This document shows positions 8,394-17,051 of a stretch of DNA of 64,000 bases, piece by piece. Position 1 is the first letter of the stretch; each line of letters opens with the position of its first letter. The stretch lies in NCBI RefSeq assembly GCF_018070575.1, contig NZ_JAGPXN010000023.1:1-64000 (forward strand). Reading direction: 5' to 3'. The notes under the pieces were generated by a model. The model worked only from the letters and a program-made list of their open reading frames with translations. It searched no databases and was not told the origin of the DNA. A program made the position numbers and the translations under genes. This DNA comes from Micromonospora sp. C31. Its GTDB lineage: Bacteria; Actinomycetota; Actinomycetes; Mycobacteriales; Micromonosporaceae.

Positions 8394-9047
8394 TCAGTAC
8401 GCGTGCGTCACCGTGATCGTGATGTTCGTGCAGGAACTGGCCCGGCTGGTCAGGGCGCTCTTCTCGGCGCTGTCGACGCTCAGCCGCCAGCGGGTCTTCA
8501 CCGCCACCCACTCGCCGACGTACCGGCACTTCTCGTTGGTCGGCTGCCAGGTCGCCGGGTCCTGGTCGCCCTTGGCCTGGTTGACGTTGTCGGTCACCGC
8601 GACCAGCGACCGGACGTCGCCGAGGTCGTTGGCGAACGCCTGCCGCCGCGACGTGCTCCAGTTGCGGGCGCCCGAGTCCCACGCCTCGGCCAGCGGAACC
8701 ATGTGGTCGATGTCCAGGTCGGACGGGTTGGTCCAGTAGGCCCCGTCGTAGTAGGAGCGCCAGCGTCCGCCGGTGAGCTGGCACCCGGAGCCCACGGTGG
8801 GGCGGGTGGTGGCCTCGGCGATGAGCACCTCGTACCGGGTGTTGCAGCCGTCGGAGTCCGCGTCGGTCCAGTGCGGGAACAGGCTGCGGGAGTAGCCGGT
8901 GCGGTTCTCGGTGGCCACCGGCAGGTCGGCGACGAGGGTGCGCAGCGGCACCGAGACGGTGGCCGCCCGGGCGGGGGCGGACAGGCCGAGGGTGGCGGCG
9001 GTGACGGTGGCCAGCAGGCCGCCGGCCCAGCGGAGGGTACGGGTCAT
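8394..9047 (-). CDS. secreted HNH endonuclease-family protein (DUF1524-like)
   Basis: 217 residues. A signal peptide (MTRTLRWAGGLLATVTAATLGLSAPARA) precedes a domain with CNTRYEVL, DLDIDHMVPLAEAWDSGA and ARNWSTSRRQAFAND, the beta-beta-alpha-metal HNH arrangement of secreted actinobacterial nucleases. The His in DHMVPL is the likely general base. It may degrade extracellular DNA for nutrients or compete with neighbours. The start at 9047 has CGGAG 7 nt upstream; earlier codons in the frame lack a site and would hide the signal peptide. Confidence 0.85.
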   Translation of the reverse strand: MTRTLRWAGGLLATVTAATLGLSAPARAATVSVPLRTLVADLPVATENRTGYSRSLFPHWTDADSDGCNTRYEVLIAEATTRPTVGSGCQLTGGRWRSYYDGAYWTNPSDLDIDHMVPLAEAWDSGARNWSTSRRQAFANDLGDVRSLVAVTDNVNQAKGDQDPATWQPTNEKCRYVGEWVAVKTRWRLSVDSAEKSALTSRASSCTNITITVTHAY

Positions 9048-9360
9048 CGCGAACTCCGTCCGATCGATCGGGGACTGGCCGACAGTGCAACCGGCCGGGG
9101 TGCCGACAGGCCGGACCCGAGATGACCGGAGAACCAACTCGATCGATACGTTACGGGAACTCGCTGCTGCTGGGAATCCCGTCAGCGGCGAGTGGTGGCA
9201 GACTTCGGGCCCGCAGTCGAAGCCGATCCGTACCGTTTGCGCAGGATGACGGACCGTAGATGTCGGATGTAGACCATCCGTTCGGAGTCGCGTAGGTCGG
9301 AAATCTGACCGAAGTCGACCCGTTGTGCCAGTGGTACGGGGTGGTTAAGCTCTTGATGCG

Positions 9361-9402
9361 CGCCCCAATCGCCCGCTTCCCCCGTGGCAGGCGATCGGGG
9401 CG
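9361..9402. terminator. hairpin with one mismatch
   Basis: CGCCCCAATCGCC (9361-9373) pairs with GGCGATCGGGGCG (9390-9402) with one mismatch around 16 nt. It acts in the minus direction downstream of the mannosyltransferase gene, as the second of two tandem hairpins. Confidence 0.6.
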
Positions 9403-9418
9403 CGCTTATACGTCGAAC

Positions 9419-9446
9419 GGGCCCGCACGCCGCCGCGTGCGGGCCC
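9419..9446. terminator. perfect 12-bp hairpin
   Basis: GGGCCCGCACGC (9419-9430) pairs perfectly with GCGTGCGGGCCC (9435-9446) around CGCC. It is the first hairpin met by transcripts leaving the mannosyltransferase gene, 128 bp after its stop. Confidence 0.75.
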
Positions 9447-9574
9447 GTTCTCCGCGCGCCCGCCGCGCCGGCTGGGTGGCTGCGGTGCGTGCTCCCGGGC
9501 CGGGCGGCGATGTCCAGCCAGGCCACGGCCGACCGCCGCCGGTGGGCGGGACGGGGCGGGTGCCCTGCCGTCCG

Positions 9575-11290
9575 TCAGATCCAGCGGCCGTCCAGCCACA
9601 TCCGCGCCGACCACTCCGCGTACGGCAGCAGCGTCCCGACGAAGATCGGATAGAAGTACGCGAAGCAGAGCGCGACCAGCAGGACGTACGCTCCGGCGAT
9701 CACCCCGCCGACGAGCCTGCGGTCGCGAACCTCGGCCGACTCCTCGCCCGTGCGGGCGGAACCGGCGTCGCCCGGCTGGGTGGAGGCGGCTCCCGGTGGG
9801 CCGGCCGGTGTCACGATCGCGCCGAGCACGTAGGTCACCGCCAGCACCAGGAACGGCACGATCGGCGCGGTGTAGAAGGAGAACATCGTCCGGCCGTCGA
9901 GCGCGAACCAGAACCAGGGCAGCAGGCCGGCCGCCACGACGAGCAGGATCGCCCACGCCCGCCAGTCCCGCCGGGCCAGGCCCAGCCAGGCCAGTGCCAC
10001 CAGGGCGGGCAGGAACGACCACCAGAGCAGGGGAGTGCCGAGCAGCAGGACCTCGGAGGCGCAGCTCGGCGCCCCGCAGGTCCCTTCGCCGGACCAGTGG
10101 AAGGCGACCGGCCGGCCGAGCAGCAGCCACTGCCACGGCCACGACTGGTACTTGTGCGAATCGTCGAGCCCGGTGTGGAAGCCGTACGCGGCCTTGTGGT
10201 ATTCGATCAGGTTGTTCAGCGCCCCGAACACGGGGGCGTCACTCAGCGGGGCGTTGGGGTACCGCTCGGCGAGCCGGTAGTAGCCCTCGTCGCCGAGCAG
10301 CCAGCCGGACCAGGTGGCGACGTAGGTGAGCACCATCAGCACCCCGGCCAGCACCAGCCACGGCACCTCGTCGAGAAGCGTGTCGCGCCACGGCCGGCGT
10401 ACGCCGGCGGAGCGGCGGACGCCGACCTCCCACAGGATCACCAGCAGCGCGAAGACCGGCAGGAAGTAGAGCGCGCTCCATTTCACCGCGCAGGCGCCGC
10501 CGAACAGGACCCCGGCGGCGAGCCGCCACCACGGCCAGTTCCGCCAGCCGCCCGCCGGCCGACCGGCCCGCCCCGGCCGGCCCGGGTCCAGGCCGGCCTC
10601 CAACGCCCGGTCCCACCGGCGGCGCCGCGCGTCCCGGTCGAGCACCAGGGCGCCGAACGTGGCCAGCACGAAGAAGAGCAGGAAGATGTCGAGCAGGGCG
10701 GTGCGCGACAGCACCAGGTGGAAGCCGTCCAGCGCGAGCAGCAGGCCGGCGGCGCAGCCGAGCACGGTCGAGCGGAACATCCGCCGGCCGATGCGGACCA
10801 GCAGCAGCACCGACAGGGTGCCGACGACCGCCGCCGAGACCCGCCAGCCGAACTCGGGTGCGGTCGTCACCAGCTGCCCCGGCACGGAGATGCCGTGCTC
10901 GGCGTCGGAGTAGCCGAAGGCCCACTCGCCGAGCCCGATCAGCCACTTGCCGAGCGGCGGATGGACCACGTAGGACGGGCCACCGTCCTTGTAGTTCCAC
11001 TCGACGCCCTTGTCGACCAGCCCCCAGGCGTCCCGCGCGTAGTAGATCTCGTCGAACATCTTGCCCGGCGGTCTGCTCAGGCCGACGAAGCGCAGGATCG
11101 CCGCGATCGCGACGATCACGCCCGTGGCCACCCAGGAACGCCCGTCCAGCCCGGCCTCGACCGTGGCCAGCCGCCGCCGGACCACGCCGGGAACTCCGCC
11201 GGTCGCTGTCGACGGCCCCTGGGATGGGCCACCATCCGTGGGATCCGGCTCCGCCTGGCCCGCGCTCTGTGCTGTCGACGCACTCGTCAC
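9575..11290 (-). CDS. pmt: polyprenyl-phosphate-mannose protein mannosyltransferase (PMT family)
   Basis: 571 residues, a multi-span GT39 enzyme that transfers mannose from polyprenyl phosphate to Ser/Thr of secreted proteins outside the membrane. After about 60 disordered residues, the first span is followed by the catalytic loop GKMFDEIYYARDAWGLV (Asp-Glu motif) and HPPLGKWLI. About ten hydrophobic segments follow. It is divergent from rsmI, the same arrangement as Rv1002c/Rv1003 in M. tuberculosis, which supports the assignment. The start is GTG 11290, with TACGAT 6 nt upstream and no ribosome binding site. The reading frame stays open far upstream through rsmI antisense, which is not coding. 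Confidence 0.9.
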   Translation of the reverse strand: MTSASTAQSAGQAEPDPTDGGPSQGPSTATGGVPGVVRRRLATVEAGLDGRSWVATGVIVAIAAILRFVGLSRPPGKMFDEIYYARDAWGLVDKGVEWNYKDGGPSYVVHPPLGKWLIGLGEWAFGYSDAEHGISVPGQLVTTAPEFGWRVSAAVVGTLSVLLLVRIGRRMFRSTVLGCAAGLLLALDGFHLVLSRTALLDIFLLFFVLATFGALVLDRDARRRRWDRALEAGLDPGRPGRAGRPAGGWRNWPWWRLAAGVLFGGACAVKWSALYFLPVFALLVILWEVGVRRSAGVRRPWRDTLLDEVPWLVLAGVLMVLTYVATWSGWLLGDEGYYRLAERYPNAPLSDAPVFGALNNLIEYHKAAYGFHTGLDDSHKYQSWPWQWLLLGRPVAFHWSGEGTCGAPSCASEVLLLGTPLLWWSFLPALVALAWLGLARRDWRAWAILLVVAAGLLPWFWFALDGRTMFSFYTAPIVPFLVLAVTYVLGAIVTPAGPPGAASTQPGDAGSARTGEESAEVRDRRLVGGVIAGAYVLLVALCFAYFYPIFVGTLLPYAEWSARMWLDGRWI

Positions 11291-11296
11291 CCGGCG

Positions 11297-11302
11297 ATCG
11301 TA
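11297..11302 (-). promoter_or_regulatory. -10 box TACGAT for pmt, leaderless
   Basis: On the minus strand TACGAT is followed by 6 nt and the GTG start at 11290. The divergent rsmI start is only 84 bp away, so both promoters share this short region. Confidence 0.55.
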
Positions 11303-11374
11303 GGCTGCGAAGGTGCCCGGTGGCGCCCGTCGTCTCCGATACTGGTGACACCGTCGATGAAGGAGCTGCATCTC

Positions 11375-12223
11375 GTGGGTGAAATGTCCGAAAGCGGGCG
11401 CCTGGTCCTGCTCGGCGCACCGCTCGGCAACCCCGCCGACGCCTCCGCCCGGTTCCGGGAGGTGCTCGCCGCCGCGGACGTGGTGGCCGCCGAGGACACC
11501 CGCCGGCTCAACCGGCTGGCCCGGGACCTCGACGTCACCGTCGGCGGCCGGATCGTCTCCTACTTCGAGGGCAACGAGGAACGGCGTACCCCCGAGCTGG
11601 TCGACGTGCTGGCCGCCGGCTACGTGGTGGCCCTGGTCACCGACGGCGGCATGCCGAGCGTCTCCGACCCGGGCTACCGGCTGGTCACCGCCGCCCTGGA
11701 CGCCGGCGTGCCGGTCACCGCCGCGCCCGGCCCGAGCGCGGTCACCACCGCCCTGGCCCTGTCGGGCCTGCCCTGCGACCGGTTCTGCTTCGAGGGATTC
11801 CTGCCGCGCACCGGCGGTGCCCGCCGGTCCCGGCTGCGGGCCCTCGCCGCCGAGGAACGGACGCTGGTCTTCTTCGAGGCGCCGCACCGCATCGCCGCCG
11901 CACTGGCCGACCTGGCCGCCACGTTCGGCGCCGACCGGCCCGCCGCGCTCTGCCGCGAACTGACCAAGACGTACGAGGAGGTCGTCCGCCGCCCGCTCGG
12001 CGAGCTGGCCGACTGGGCGACCGAGGGGGAGCCGCGCGGCGAGATCACCCTCGTCGTCGCCGGCGCGCCCGATTCGGCCCCCGAGCGGCCCGACGACGAC
12101 ACGCTGCGGGCCGCCGTCGCCGCCCGCGAGGCCGCCGGGCTGTCCCGCCGGGACGCGATCACCGAGGTCGCCACCGAGTACGCGCTGCGCCGCCGCGACG
12201 TCTACACCGTCGTGCACGCCTGA
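11375..12223 (+). CDS. rsmI: 16S rRNA 2'-O-ribose C1402 methyltransferase
   Basis: 282 residues, normal RsmI length. Motifs of the tetrapyrrole-methylase fold are LVLLGAPLGNPAD at the start, AAEDTRRLNRL, SYFEGNEERRTPEL, VALVTDGGMPSVSDPGYRLV (SAM-binding) and FCFEGFLPR, with EAPHRI and CRELTKTYEE later. It methylates the ribose of C1402 in the 30S decoding centre. I chose GTG 11375 because AAGGAG lies 9 nt upstream; ATG 11357 and ATG 11384 are in frame. It converges on the lipoprotein gene across a perfect terminator hairpin. Confidence 0.93.
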   Translation: MGEMSESGRLVLLGAPLGNPADASARFREVLAAADVVAAEDTRRLNRLARDLDVTVGGRIVSYFEGNEERRTPELVDVLAAGYVVALVTDGGMPSVSDPGYRLVTAALDAGVPVTAAPGPSAVTTALALSGLPCDRFCFEGFLPRTGGARRSRLRALAAEERTLVFFEAPHRIAAALADLAATFGADRPAALCRELTKTYEEVVRRPLGELADWATEGEPRGEITLVVAGAPDSAPERPDDDTLRAAVAAREAAGLSRRDAITEVATEYALRRRDVYTVVHA

Positions 12224-12227
12224 CGGG

Positions 12228-12255
12228 CGGGTGCCGACACGGGGGTCGGCACCCG
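12228..12255. terminator. bidirectional hairpin terminator
   Basis: CGGGTGCCGAC (12228-12238) pairs perfectly with GTCGGCACCCG (12245-12255). It starts 5 bp after the rsmI stop and lies 30 bp from the end of the convergent lipoprotein gene. Confidence 0.8.
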
Positions 12256-12284
12256 GCGAGGTGCCTGCCGACGTGGCGAGGTGG

Positions 12285-12761
12285 TCAGCGCGTGAGGACC
12301 GTGTACGACACCGTGCCGTCCGCGTCCTGGCGATTGATGAAGATGTCGTACTTGTCGCTGCGGTAGCCGCGGTTGTCGGGCTTCGAGCGGGCCTGCGTAC
12401 GCTGCGTGAACCCCTTCGCCTTCACCAACGCGCCGGCCTCGTCGGCCACCTTGTCCAGCGGCGTCTGCGGGGTCAGGACCACGTTCCAGCCCCTGCCCGG
12501 AATCACATCCGCCGAGACGAGGGTGCCCGCCACGAGGGGGACCTCGTCGACGGGGTAGCTCGCCGGCAGCTCAACACCGCGGCCGTTGACCTCAGCGGTG
12601 TCGCCACCGCTCGCGGGAGCGGTGTCCCCGCTGCTCGCGGAGGTAGCCGGTGCTTTCCCGGCACCGTCACCGGCGCCAGCGGAGTCACACCCGGTCACCA
12701 GGAGGACCAGCGCGACGCCTCCCGCACAAGCCATCCGTCGCCGCGCCCCACGCTCAGACAT
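12285..12761 (-). CDS. lipoprotein of unknown function
   Basis: 158 residues. A lipoprotein signal with lipobox LVTGC near residues 20-24 is followed by a Ser/Ala/Gly-rich linker and a small domain (GVELPASYPVDEVPLVAGT; GWNVVLTPQTPLDKVADEAGALVKAKGF) ending in a beta-rich tail (YDIFINRQDADGTVSYTVLTR). I do not recognise the family. The ATG at 12761 overlaps the end of the upstream lipoprotein gene by 8 bp (ATGTCTGA), pointing to translational coupling and a shared transcript. Confidence 0.75.
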   Translation of the reverse strand: MSERGARRRMACAGGVALVLLVTGCDSAGAGDGAGKAPATSASSGDTAPASGGDTAEVNGRGVELPASYPVDEVPLVAGTLVSADVIPGRGWNVVLTPQTPLDKVADEAGALVKAKGFTQRTQARSKPDNRGYRSDKYDIFINRQDADGTVSYTVLTR

Positions 12762-13158
12762 CGCAGACCTCCACGTGGCCGTCGGCATACTCGATCTCGA
12801 CCACGGAGTCGGGCGGCAACGTCACCGAGCTCGCAGCCAGCTCCACCGACGTGCACTCGGTGGACAGGAACTGCGTGAAATTGTCGTTGATCTTCACGCG
12901 GAGTTTCGAGCCGTCCACGCCGTAGGTCGTGCCCTCGCCGAGTGCGGTCTTGATCGCGAAGCCGAGTTTGTCGAGGTCGGATTTGATCTCCGGGGTCGCA
13001 CCCGGGGCCGACGACCCGGACGGTGCCGACTCCGACGTCGAGGACGTGCTTCCGGCGCGGGCGTCAGCGGGCGGTGAGTCGTCACCGCAGGCTGTCAGGA
13101 GCAGCGTGGCGACGGCTGCCAGGCCGCAGCCGGCCAGCCATCGAGGCGAGGTTCTCAT
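12754..13158 (-). CDS. small lipoprotein of unknown function
   Basis: 134 residues with signal MRTSPRWLAGCGLAAVATLLLTAC; the lipobox is LLTAC. A Ser/Ala linker leads to a domain of about 85 residues (IKSDLDKLGFAIKTALGEGTTYGVDGSKLRVKINDNFTQFL) and an acidic tail ending VEVCDV. Two cysteines in the mature domain could form a disulfide outside the cell. Family not recognised. Its stop overlaps the next gene's start, so the pair is an operon. Confidence 0.75.
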   Translation of the reverse strand: MRTSPRWLAGCGLAAVATLLLTACGDDSPPADARAGSTSSTSESAPSGSSAPGATPEIKSDLDKLGFAIKTALGEGTTYGVDGSKLRVKINDNFTQFLSTECTSVELAASSVTLPPDSVVEIEYADGHVEVCDV

Positions 13159-13253
13159 TATGTGCCTTCCAGTACGGGCGATGTCGAGGTCAGGGGTCGA
13201 TCGGGGATCGGGGTGCCGGCGGGGCGGCGAACGCCGTGAGGGCCGGCTGACGG

Positions 13254-13955
13254 TCAGCCGAGGCGCGTGAGGACGATCTTCACGGCGGACGGTTCATCCG
13301 CCGGGACCGCGACGAAGCCGTCGGCATCGCACTTCGTGGTCAGCGTCTGCGACCACGGGGTCCCGCTGACGGGCAAGGCGTTGGTCGGAAGCTGCTGGCC
13401 GTCCATGGAGATCTCGTTGTCGGCCGCGAGGCGTCCCCCCGCGCCGGTCTTCAGAACGAGTTGGCCCGACTTCGCCGTCCAGGTGCCGGACTCGGTGCCG
13501 TCGAAGCCCAGGACCCAACGCATGTCGCCACCGGGGCTGCTTCCGGTCGAGATGGTGCGGCTGTCGTCCGCGGTCAGCGTGTAGGTCCGGTCGGCGTTCA
13601 GTTCGAAGGTCACCTTTCCGGAGTCCTCGACCTTGACCGACGAGAGGTCCTTCTTCAGGAGCGTGGTGATGCCGGCGGTCCACGCGTCACGGTCCAGGAC
13701 GAACGTCCCGACCAGACAGCCCTGGAGCCGCCGTTCCGGATCGGTCGCGTCCTCCCAACCCGGTCGACGGGCGTCGTCCACGGCAGCGGCGGAGGCGGAT
13801 GGCGCCTGGGTGGCGGGGGCGGCGGATGGCGCCTGAGTAGCGGGGGAGCCAGCCGTCGGCGTCCCTGCTGACTCTGCGTCGTCGCACGCGGCCATCGCCA
13901 GGATGAGGCTGAAGGCTGCGGAGGTGCGGAGAATACGGGCGGCGGTGAGGCGCAT
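13254..13955 (-). CDS. lipoprotein with beta-rich domain
   Basis: 233 residues. Signal MRLTAARILRTSAAFSLILAMAAC gives lipobox LAMAAC, followed by a Thr/Ala/Pro linker with two ATQAPSA units. The mature domain is rich in strands typical of lipocalin-like folds (GKVTFELNADRTYTLTADDSRTI; ESGTWTAKSGQLVLKTGAG), with one Cys in each half (LQGCLVG, TKCDADG). The function is unknown. It is the first of three consecutive minus-strand lipoprotein genes downstream of the large regulator. Confidence 0.72.
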   Translation of the reverse strand: MRLTAARILRTSAAFSLILAMAACDDAESAGTPTAGSPATQAPSAAPATQAPSASAAAVDDARRPGWEDATDPERRLQGCLVGTFVLDRDAWTAGITTLLKKDLSSVKVEDSGKVTFELNADRTYTLTADDSRTISTGSSPGGDMRWVLGFDGTESGTWTAKSGQLVLKTGAGGRLAADNEISMDGQQLPTNALPVSGTPWSQTLTTKCDADGFVAVPADEPSAVKIVLTRLG

Positions 13956-14117
13956 GCTGTGTCACTTCCCTGTCGGCCACGGATCGGGGCGCGAGAACCG
14001 GGTAGGCGACCGGGAGGACGGTGCGAGCCTGCGGCTGTCGGCCGTGGCCATGAAAGCGCAGAATGGCCCGCCGTGCGATGAGTAGCTTCTACCTAGTGAC
14101 GCGCCAGCGGGACGCGG

Positions 14118-16661
14118 TCACTGCACGGAGTTTTCGCCGAGCACCTCGTCGGCGAGGCCGTCCCGTCCGGCAATGCCGAGCTTGCGATAGATCCGGGCGA
14201 GATGGTTCTCGACGGTCCGTACCGAAAGACCCAGCTCTGCCCCGATCTCCCGGCTGCGTTCCCGCCGGGCGGCCCGGCGGGCGATGTCGAGCTCGCGGGG
14301 TGACAAGGCGCCACCATCGCGCGCGGGCGGCCAGACCGTACCGCAGCGGGTGGTGAGCAGGATCGCTCGCGACCTCCACTTCTGCGCTGTCACCAGGTCG
14401 CCGGCTCGGCTGTGCATCCGGGCTGTCAGGTGCGCCGCATGGGCGGCCCGCCCGATGAAGCCCAACCCGTCCAATTCGTCGACGCTGAGAGCGAGCCCGG
14501 CCGCGGCACCCCCGAGAACTGCTTCGACGCGGCGGGCAAGCACAGCCGCAAGTGGCGACAGCCCTCCCTGATCGATGACGGCGCGGGCGCGGGCGTCCGA
14601 CGGATCGAGCATGAATGCCTCGTCCAGGGCCATCAACGCGAGGTGCAGGTGGGCATGCGCGAGCGCGGTGCGACCAGCATCCGACAGCAGGTCGGCGGCC
14701 TCGTCACGCCGGTGGGACCGAAGCGCCCGCTCAGCCCGGGTGCGGGCCACGTGCAGGGCGACCTTGACGTCAGCCGTGTGCAGGTCGGTGATGTCCTCGA
14801 TCAGGTCCTCGGCCGCTCCGAGCCGGCCCCGACGGGCGTTGACGGCTGCCATCAGCGCGACAGCAGCTGACTGAAGGCCAGTGAAGTCCCGCCAGGCGAG
14901 ATGCCGGGTCGCGCGTCTGGCCAACGCCTCCGCCTGGGTCAGGTCCCCCCGGTGCAGGGCCAGTTCTGCCGCGGCGAACTCCCACATGCCCAACGACGGG
15001 TCGGCTTCCCGTGCCGCCCGGTCCCGGTGGTACGACGCAAGGGCCTCCGCCTCGGCGACCCGACCGTCGAACGCGACACTCAGATACTCCGACAACGTCA
15101 GGAGAGCAGGGGTGGAGCTGGGCACCTCATCGATCTCGGCCACCAGGGCCCGACCGGCGTCCACGTACGCGAGCACCTCCGACGCCGGCCGGCCGAGACT
15201 CGCCAGCATGGCACCGATCACGGCCTCGTTGAGGCGGACGCGAGGATCGTCCGACGTCGGGGAGACCTCGACACCGGGGGACTGCTCACCCGCCATGAGG
15301 CGCCACTTGACGAGATCGGTCTCGAGCACCCGCCCCACGACGGGGTCGCTGATCGTGGAGAGGACCGCCGTGACCTGACGTACGGCGCGCTGCGGGTCGC
15401 CACCGCGTACGGCCAGGGCGAGCCCCCACTCCCGTCCGATGCGTACCCGCAGGGAGTCGCTCACCGCGGCGAGATCGATCTCGCGCAGGAACTCTTCCGC
15501 CGTGGCTATCTCACCCTCCGCCGCAGCGACCGCGCCCCGCAACAGGCGCTCGCGCGGAGACGACGTGCCAAGGGCGTCCAGGAACTCCCTGACCTCCTGG
15601 CTCCTGGCGCCAGCCAACGCGACGTCGGCTGCCGCCAGGAGGAGATGGTCACCGACCGGACGCCCCGCCCGCACCGCCATCAGCGTCGACGTACCGGTCC
15701 AGGCCGGCCATTCACCCAGGGCATCGGCCAACTGGCCCAGTCGCTCGGCGCGCTCCGACGTCGACCACCGCGACCGCAGCGCCAAGCCCACCAGCGACCT
15801 GGTCTGGCGGATCGACGTGCCCTCGACAGCGGCCAGGCCCGCCGCCACCAGGTCGGCGACCACCGGGCCGGCGAACAGGCCGGCAGGGAGTTCGGGTGCC
15901 AGGGCGAGGCGCTCCAACGCGGCGTACGCCTCCGGGCTCACGCCGCGGGTCGCCTCCTCGGCACGTCGACGCAGCGCTGGTGTCGCCACGAGGTCGCCCA
16001 ACTCGGTGCCGCCGGGACCGCGGCCCAGGACGCCTGCGGCAGCCACCTGTTCGACGACCGTCGACAGATGCCCCTCGGCGAGGGACACCAACATCGCCGC
16101 CGACCGTGCGGTGAGTTCGTCGCCGACCAGTTCCGCTGCCACTCGCAGAACATCGTCGGAGCCCAGCGGAGCAAGATCTACCCGCCCCCATCGCCCGTGG
16201 GTCACCTCGTCGAGCACCGACTTCGGCAGCTCATCGGGACAGGCCACCGCGACCGCCACCAGAGTCCCCGCCCTCGCCAGTTGCCCGAGCAGCACCGCCG
16301 ATGCGCGATCCAGGGCGTCAGCGTCGTCGACCAGGACGATCGTCCCCCGCGCCCGAATCCGAACGGGAAGGTTCGTGTAGATCGCCAAGGGCGCGGCACC
16401 GGCGATCCCATGGTCGGCGATGACCTCGGCAAAGGCGACCAGGGGCACCTCAGCGACCGCATCGGCCCCGCGCACCAGCACCACCGACCGCCCGCTGTCG
16501 GTCATCTCGCCACGGAGCTGCTCAAGCACAGCGGTGCGCCCAGACCCCGCTTCGCCCGTCAGGAGCACCGAACGCCCCGACGACAGCTCCGAACGCATCA
16601 CCGTGACGGCGTCGATCTGCGCTTGGAGGTCCACCACGCGGAGCGTAGTCCGCCCGCTCAC
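14118..16661 (-). CDS. large ATP-binding LuxR-family regulator (LAL type)
   Basis: 847 residues. An N-terminal P-loop ATPase (GEAGSGRTA near 35; Walker B-like IVLVDDADALD near 110) is followed by a long helical region and a C-terminal LuxR helix-turn-helix: LSPRELDIARRAARRERSREIG, LSVRTVENHLARIYRKLGI (about 790-840). LAL proteins are activators that use ATP and often a ligand to control sugar use or secondary metabolism. The three lipoprotein genes lie immediately downstream on the same strand, 160 bp away, and are plausible targets. The GTG at 16661 is the first start after an upstream stop-free gap; a later GTG (VVDLQAQ) is also possible. Confidence 0.85.
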   Translation of the reverse strand: MSGRTTLRVVDLQAQIDAVTVMRSELSSGRSVLLTGEAGSGRTAVLEQLRGEMTDSGRSVVLVRGADAVAEVPLVAFAEVIADHGIAGAAPLAIYTNLPVRIRARGTIVLVDDADALDRASAVLLGQLARAGTLVAVAVACPDELPKSVLDEVTHGRWGRVDLAPLGSDDVLRVAAELVGDELTARSAAMLVSLAEGHLSTVVEQVAAAGVLGRGPGGTELGDLVATPALRRRAEEATRGVSPEAYAALERLALAPELPAGLFAGPVVADLVAAGLAAVEGTSIRQTRSLVGLALRSRWSTSERAERLGQLADALGEWPAWTGTSTLMAVRAGRPVGDHLLLAAADVALAGARSQEVREFLDALGTSSPRERLLRGAVAAAEGEIATAEEFLREIDLAAVSDSLRVRIGREWGLALAVRGGDPQRAVRQVTAVLSTISDPVVGRVLETDLVKWRLMAGEQSPGVEVSPTSDDPRVRLNEAVIGAMLASLGRPASEVLAYVDAGRALVAEIDEVPSSTPALLTLSEYLSVAFDGRVAEAEALASYHRDRAAREADPSLGMWEFAAAELALHRGDLTQAEALARRATRHLAWRDFTGLQSAAVALMAAVNARRGRLGAAEDLIEDITDLHTADVKVALHVARTRAERALRSHRRDEAADLLSDAGRTALAHAHLHLALMALDEAFMLDPSDARARAVIDQGGLSPLAAVLARRVEAVLGGAAAGLALSVDELDGLGFIGRAAHAAHLTARMHSRAGDLVTAQKWRSRAILLTTRCGTVWPPARDGGALSPRELDIARRAARRERSREIGAELGLSVRTVENHLARIYRKLGIAGRDGLADEVLGENSVQ

Positions 16662-16877
16662 TTCGCCTGTCTGCGCTGGTCCCGGGGATCGGCGGACGCG
16701 GGCTTGGGATGCTCGTCGTCAGACCGACCAGTGCAGGGGTGACGCGGTGGCCGTCGTCATACCCGCGCCACGCCCAACGCCTTTGGCCAGGTGACGGTGA
16801 CTATTACGGTCTGTTTGACCAACCGTGACTGACCGCGCCGGCCGTCGACGGTCTGGCGGTGTGGTGTCCCTCGTCTC

Positions 16878-16913
16878 GATACCACACAGGTATCTTTATG
16901 CCGCTCAGGTATC
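16878..16913. promoter_or_regulatory. GATACC/GGTATC operator-like repeats
   Basis: GATACC (16878-16883) and GGTATC (16889-16894) form a perfect inverted repeat with a 5-bp centre, and GGTATC occurs again at 16908-16913. The cluster is about 220 bp upstream of the regulator start and 28 bp past the end of the small membrane gene. The two GGTATC copies start 19 bp apart, close to two helical turns. Confidence 0.4.
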
Positions 16914-16940
16914 AGTGTTCCGGCGGCAAAGGTTCACGTC

Positions 16941-17051
16941 TCAGCGGCGGTTGGCCCGCGAGACCAGGTACCAGACCAAGCCGCCGATGAGCGCGGCGGA
17001 CGCAACGAGACAGCACAGCGTGGCGATGTGCCACGGCTTGATCGCACCCAT
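16941..17051 (-). CDS. 36-residue single-span membrane peptide
   Basis: MGAIKPWHIATLC begins the product, one hydrophobic segment spans about residues 9-30, and the tail is SRANRR. The opening resembles the N-terminus of TatA-like and other short actinobacterial membrane peptides, but there is no amphipathic helix, so it is not TatA. On the minus strand TATCGT ends 6 nt before the ATG with no ribosome binding site, which supports this exact start and a leaderless transcript. The larger open frame in the same register extends upstream without sense. Confidence 0.65.
   Translation of the reverse strand: MGAIKPWHIATLCCLVASAALIGGLVWYLVSRANRR

Larger units (their letters stand above)
9048..9574. 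other. intergenic stretch with two hairpins, no supported gene
   Basis: The stretch separates two minus-strand genes. Its right part holds two terminator-like hairpins downstream of the mannosyltransferase gene; the left part should carry the promoter of the HNH gene. A minus-strand open frame (9182-9526) has a protein-like middle but no ribosome binding site and poor third-position GC, so I do not call it. Confidence 0.5.

Noticed and set aside
9182..9526. Minus-strand open frame with a protein-like middle (VDFGQISDLRDSERMVYIRHL)
   Set aside because: It runs through two terminator hairpins, has no start signal and weak codon bias. It could be decayed coding DNA, but I cannot support a gene.
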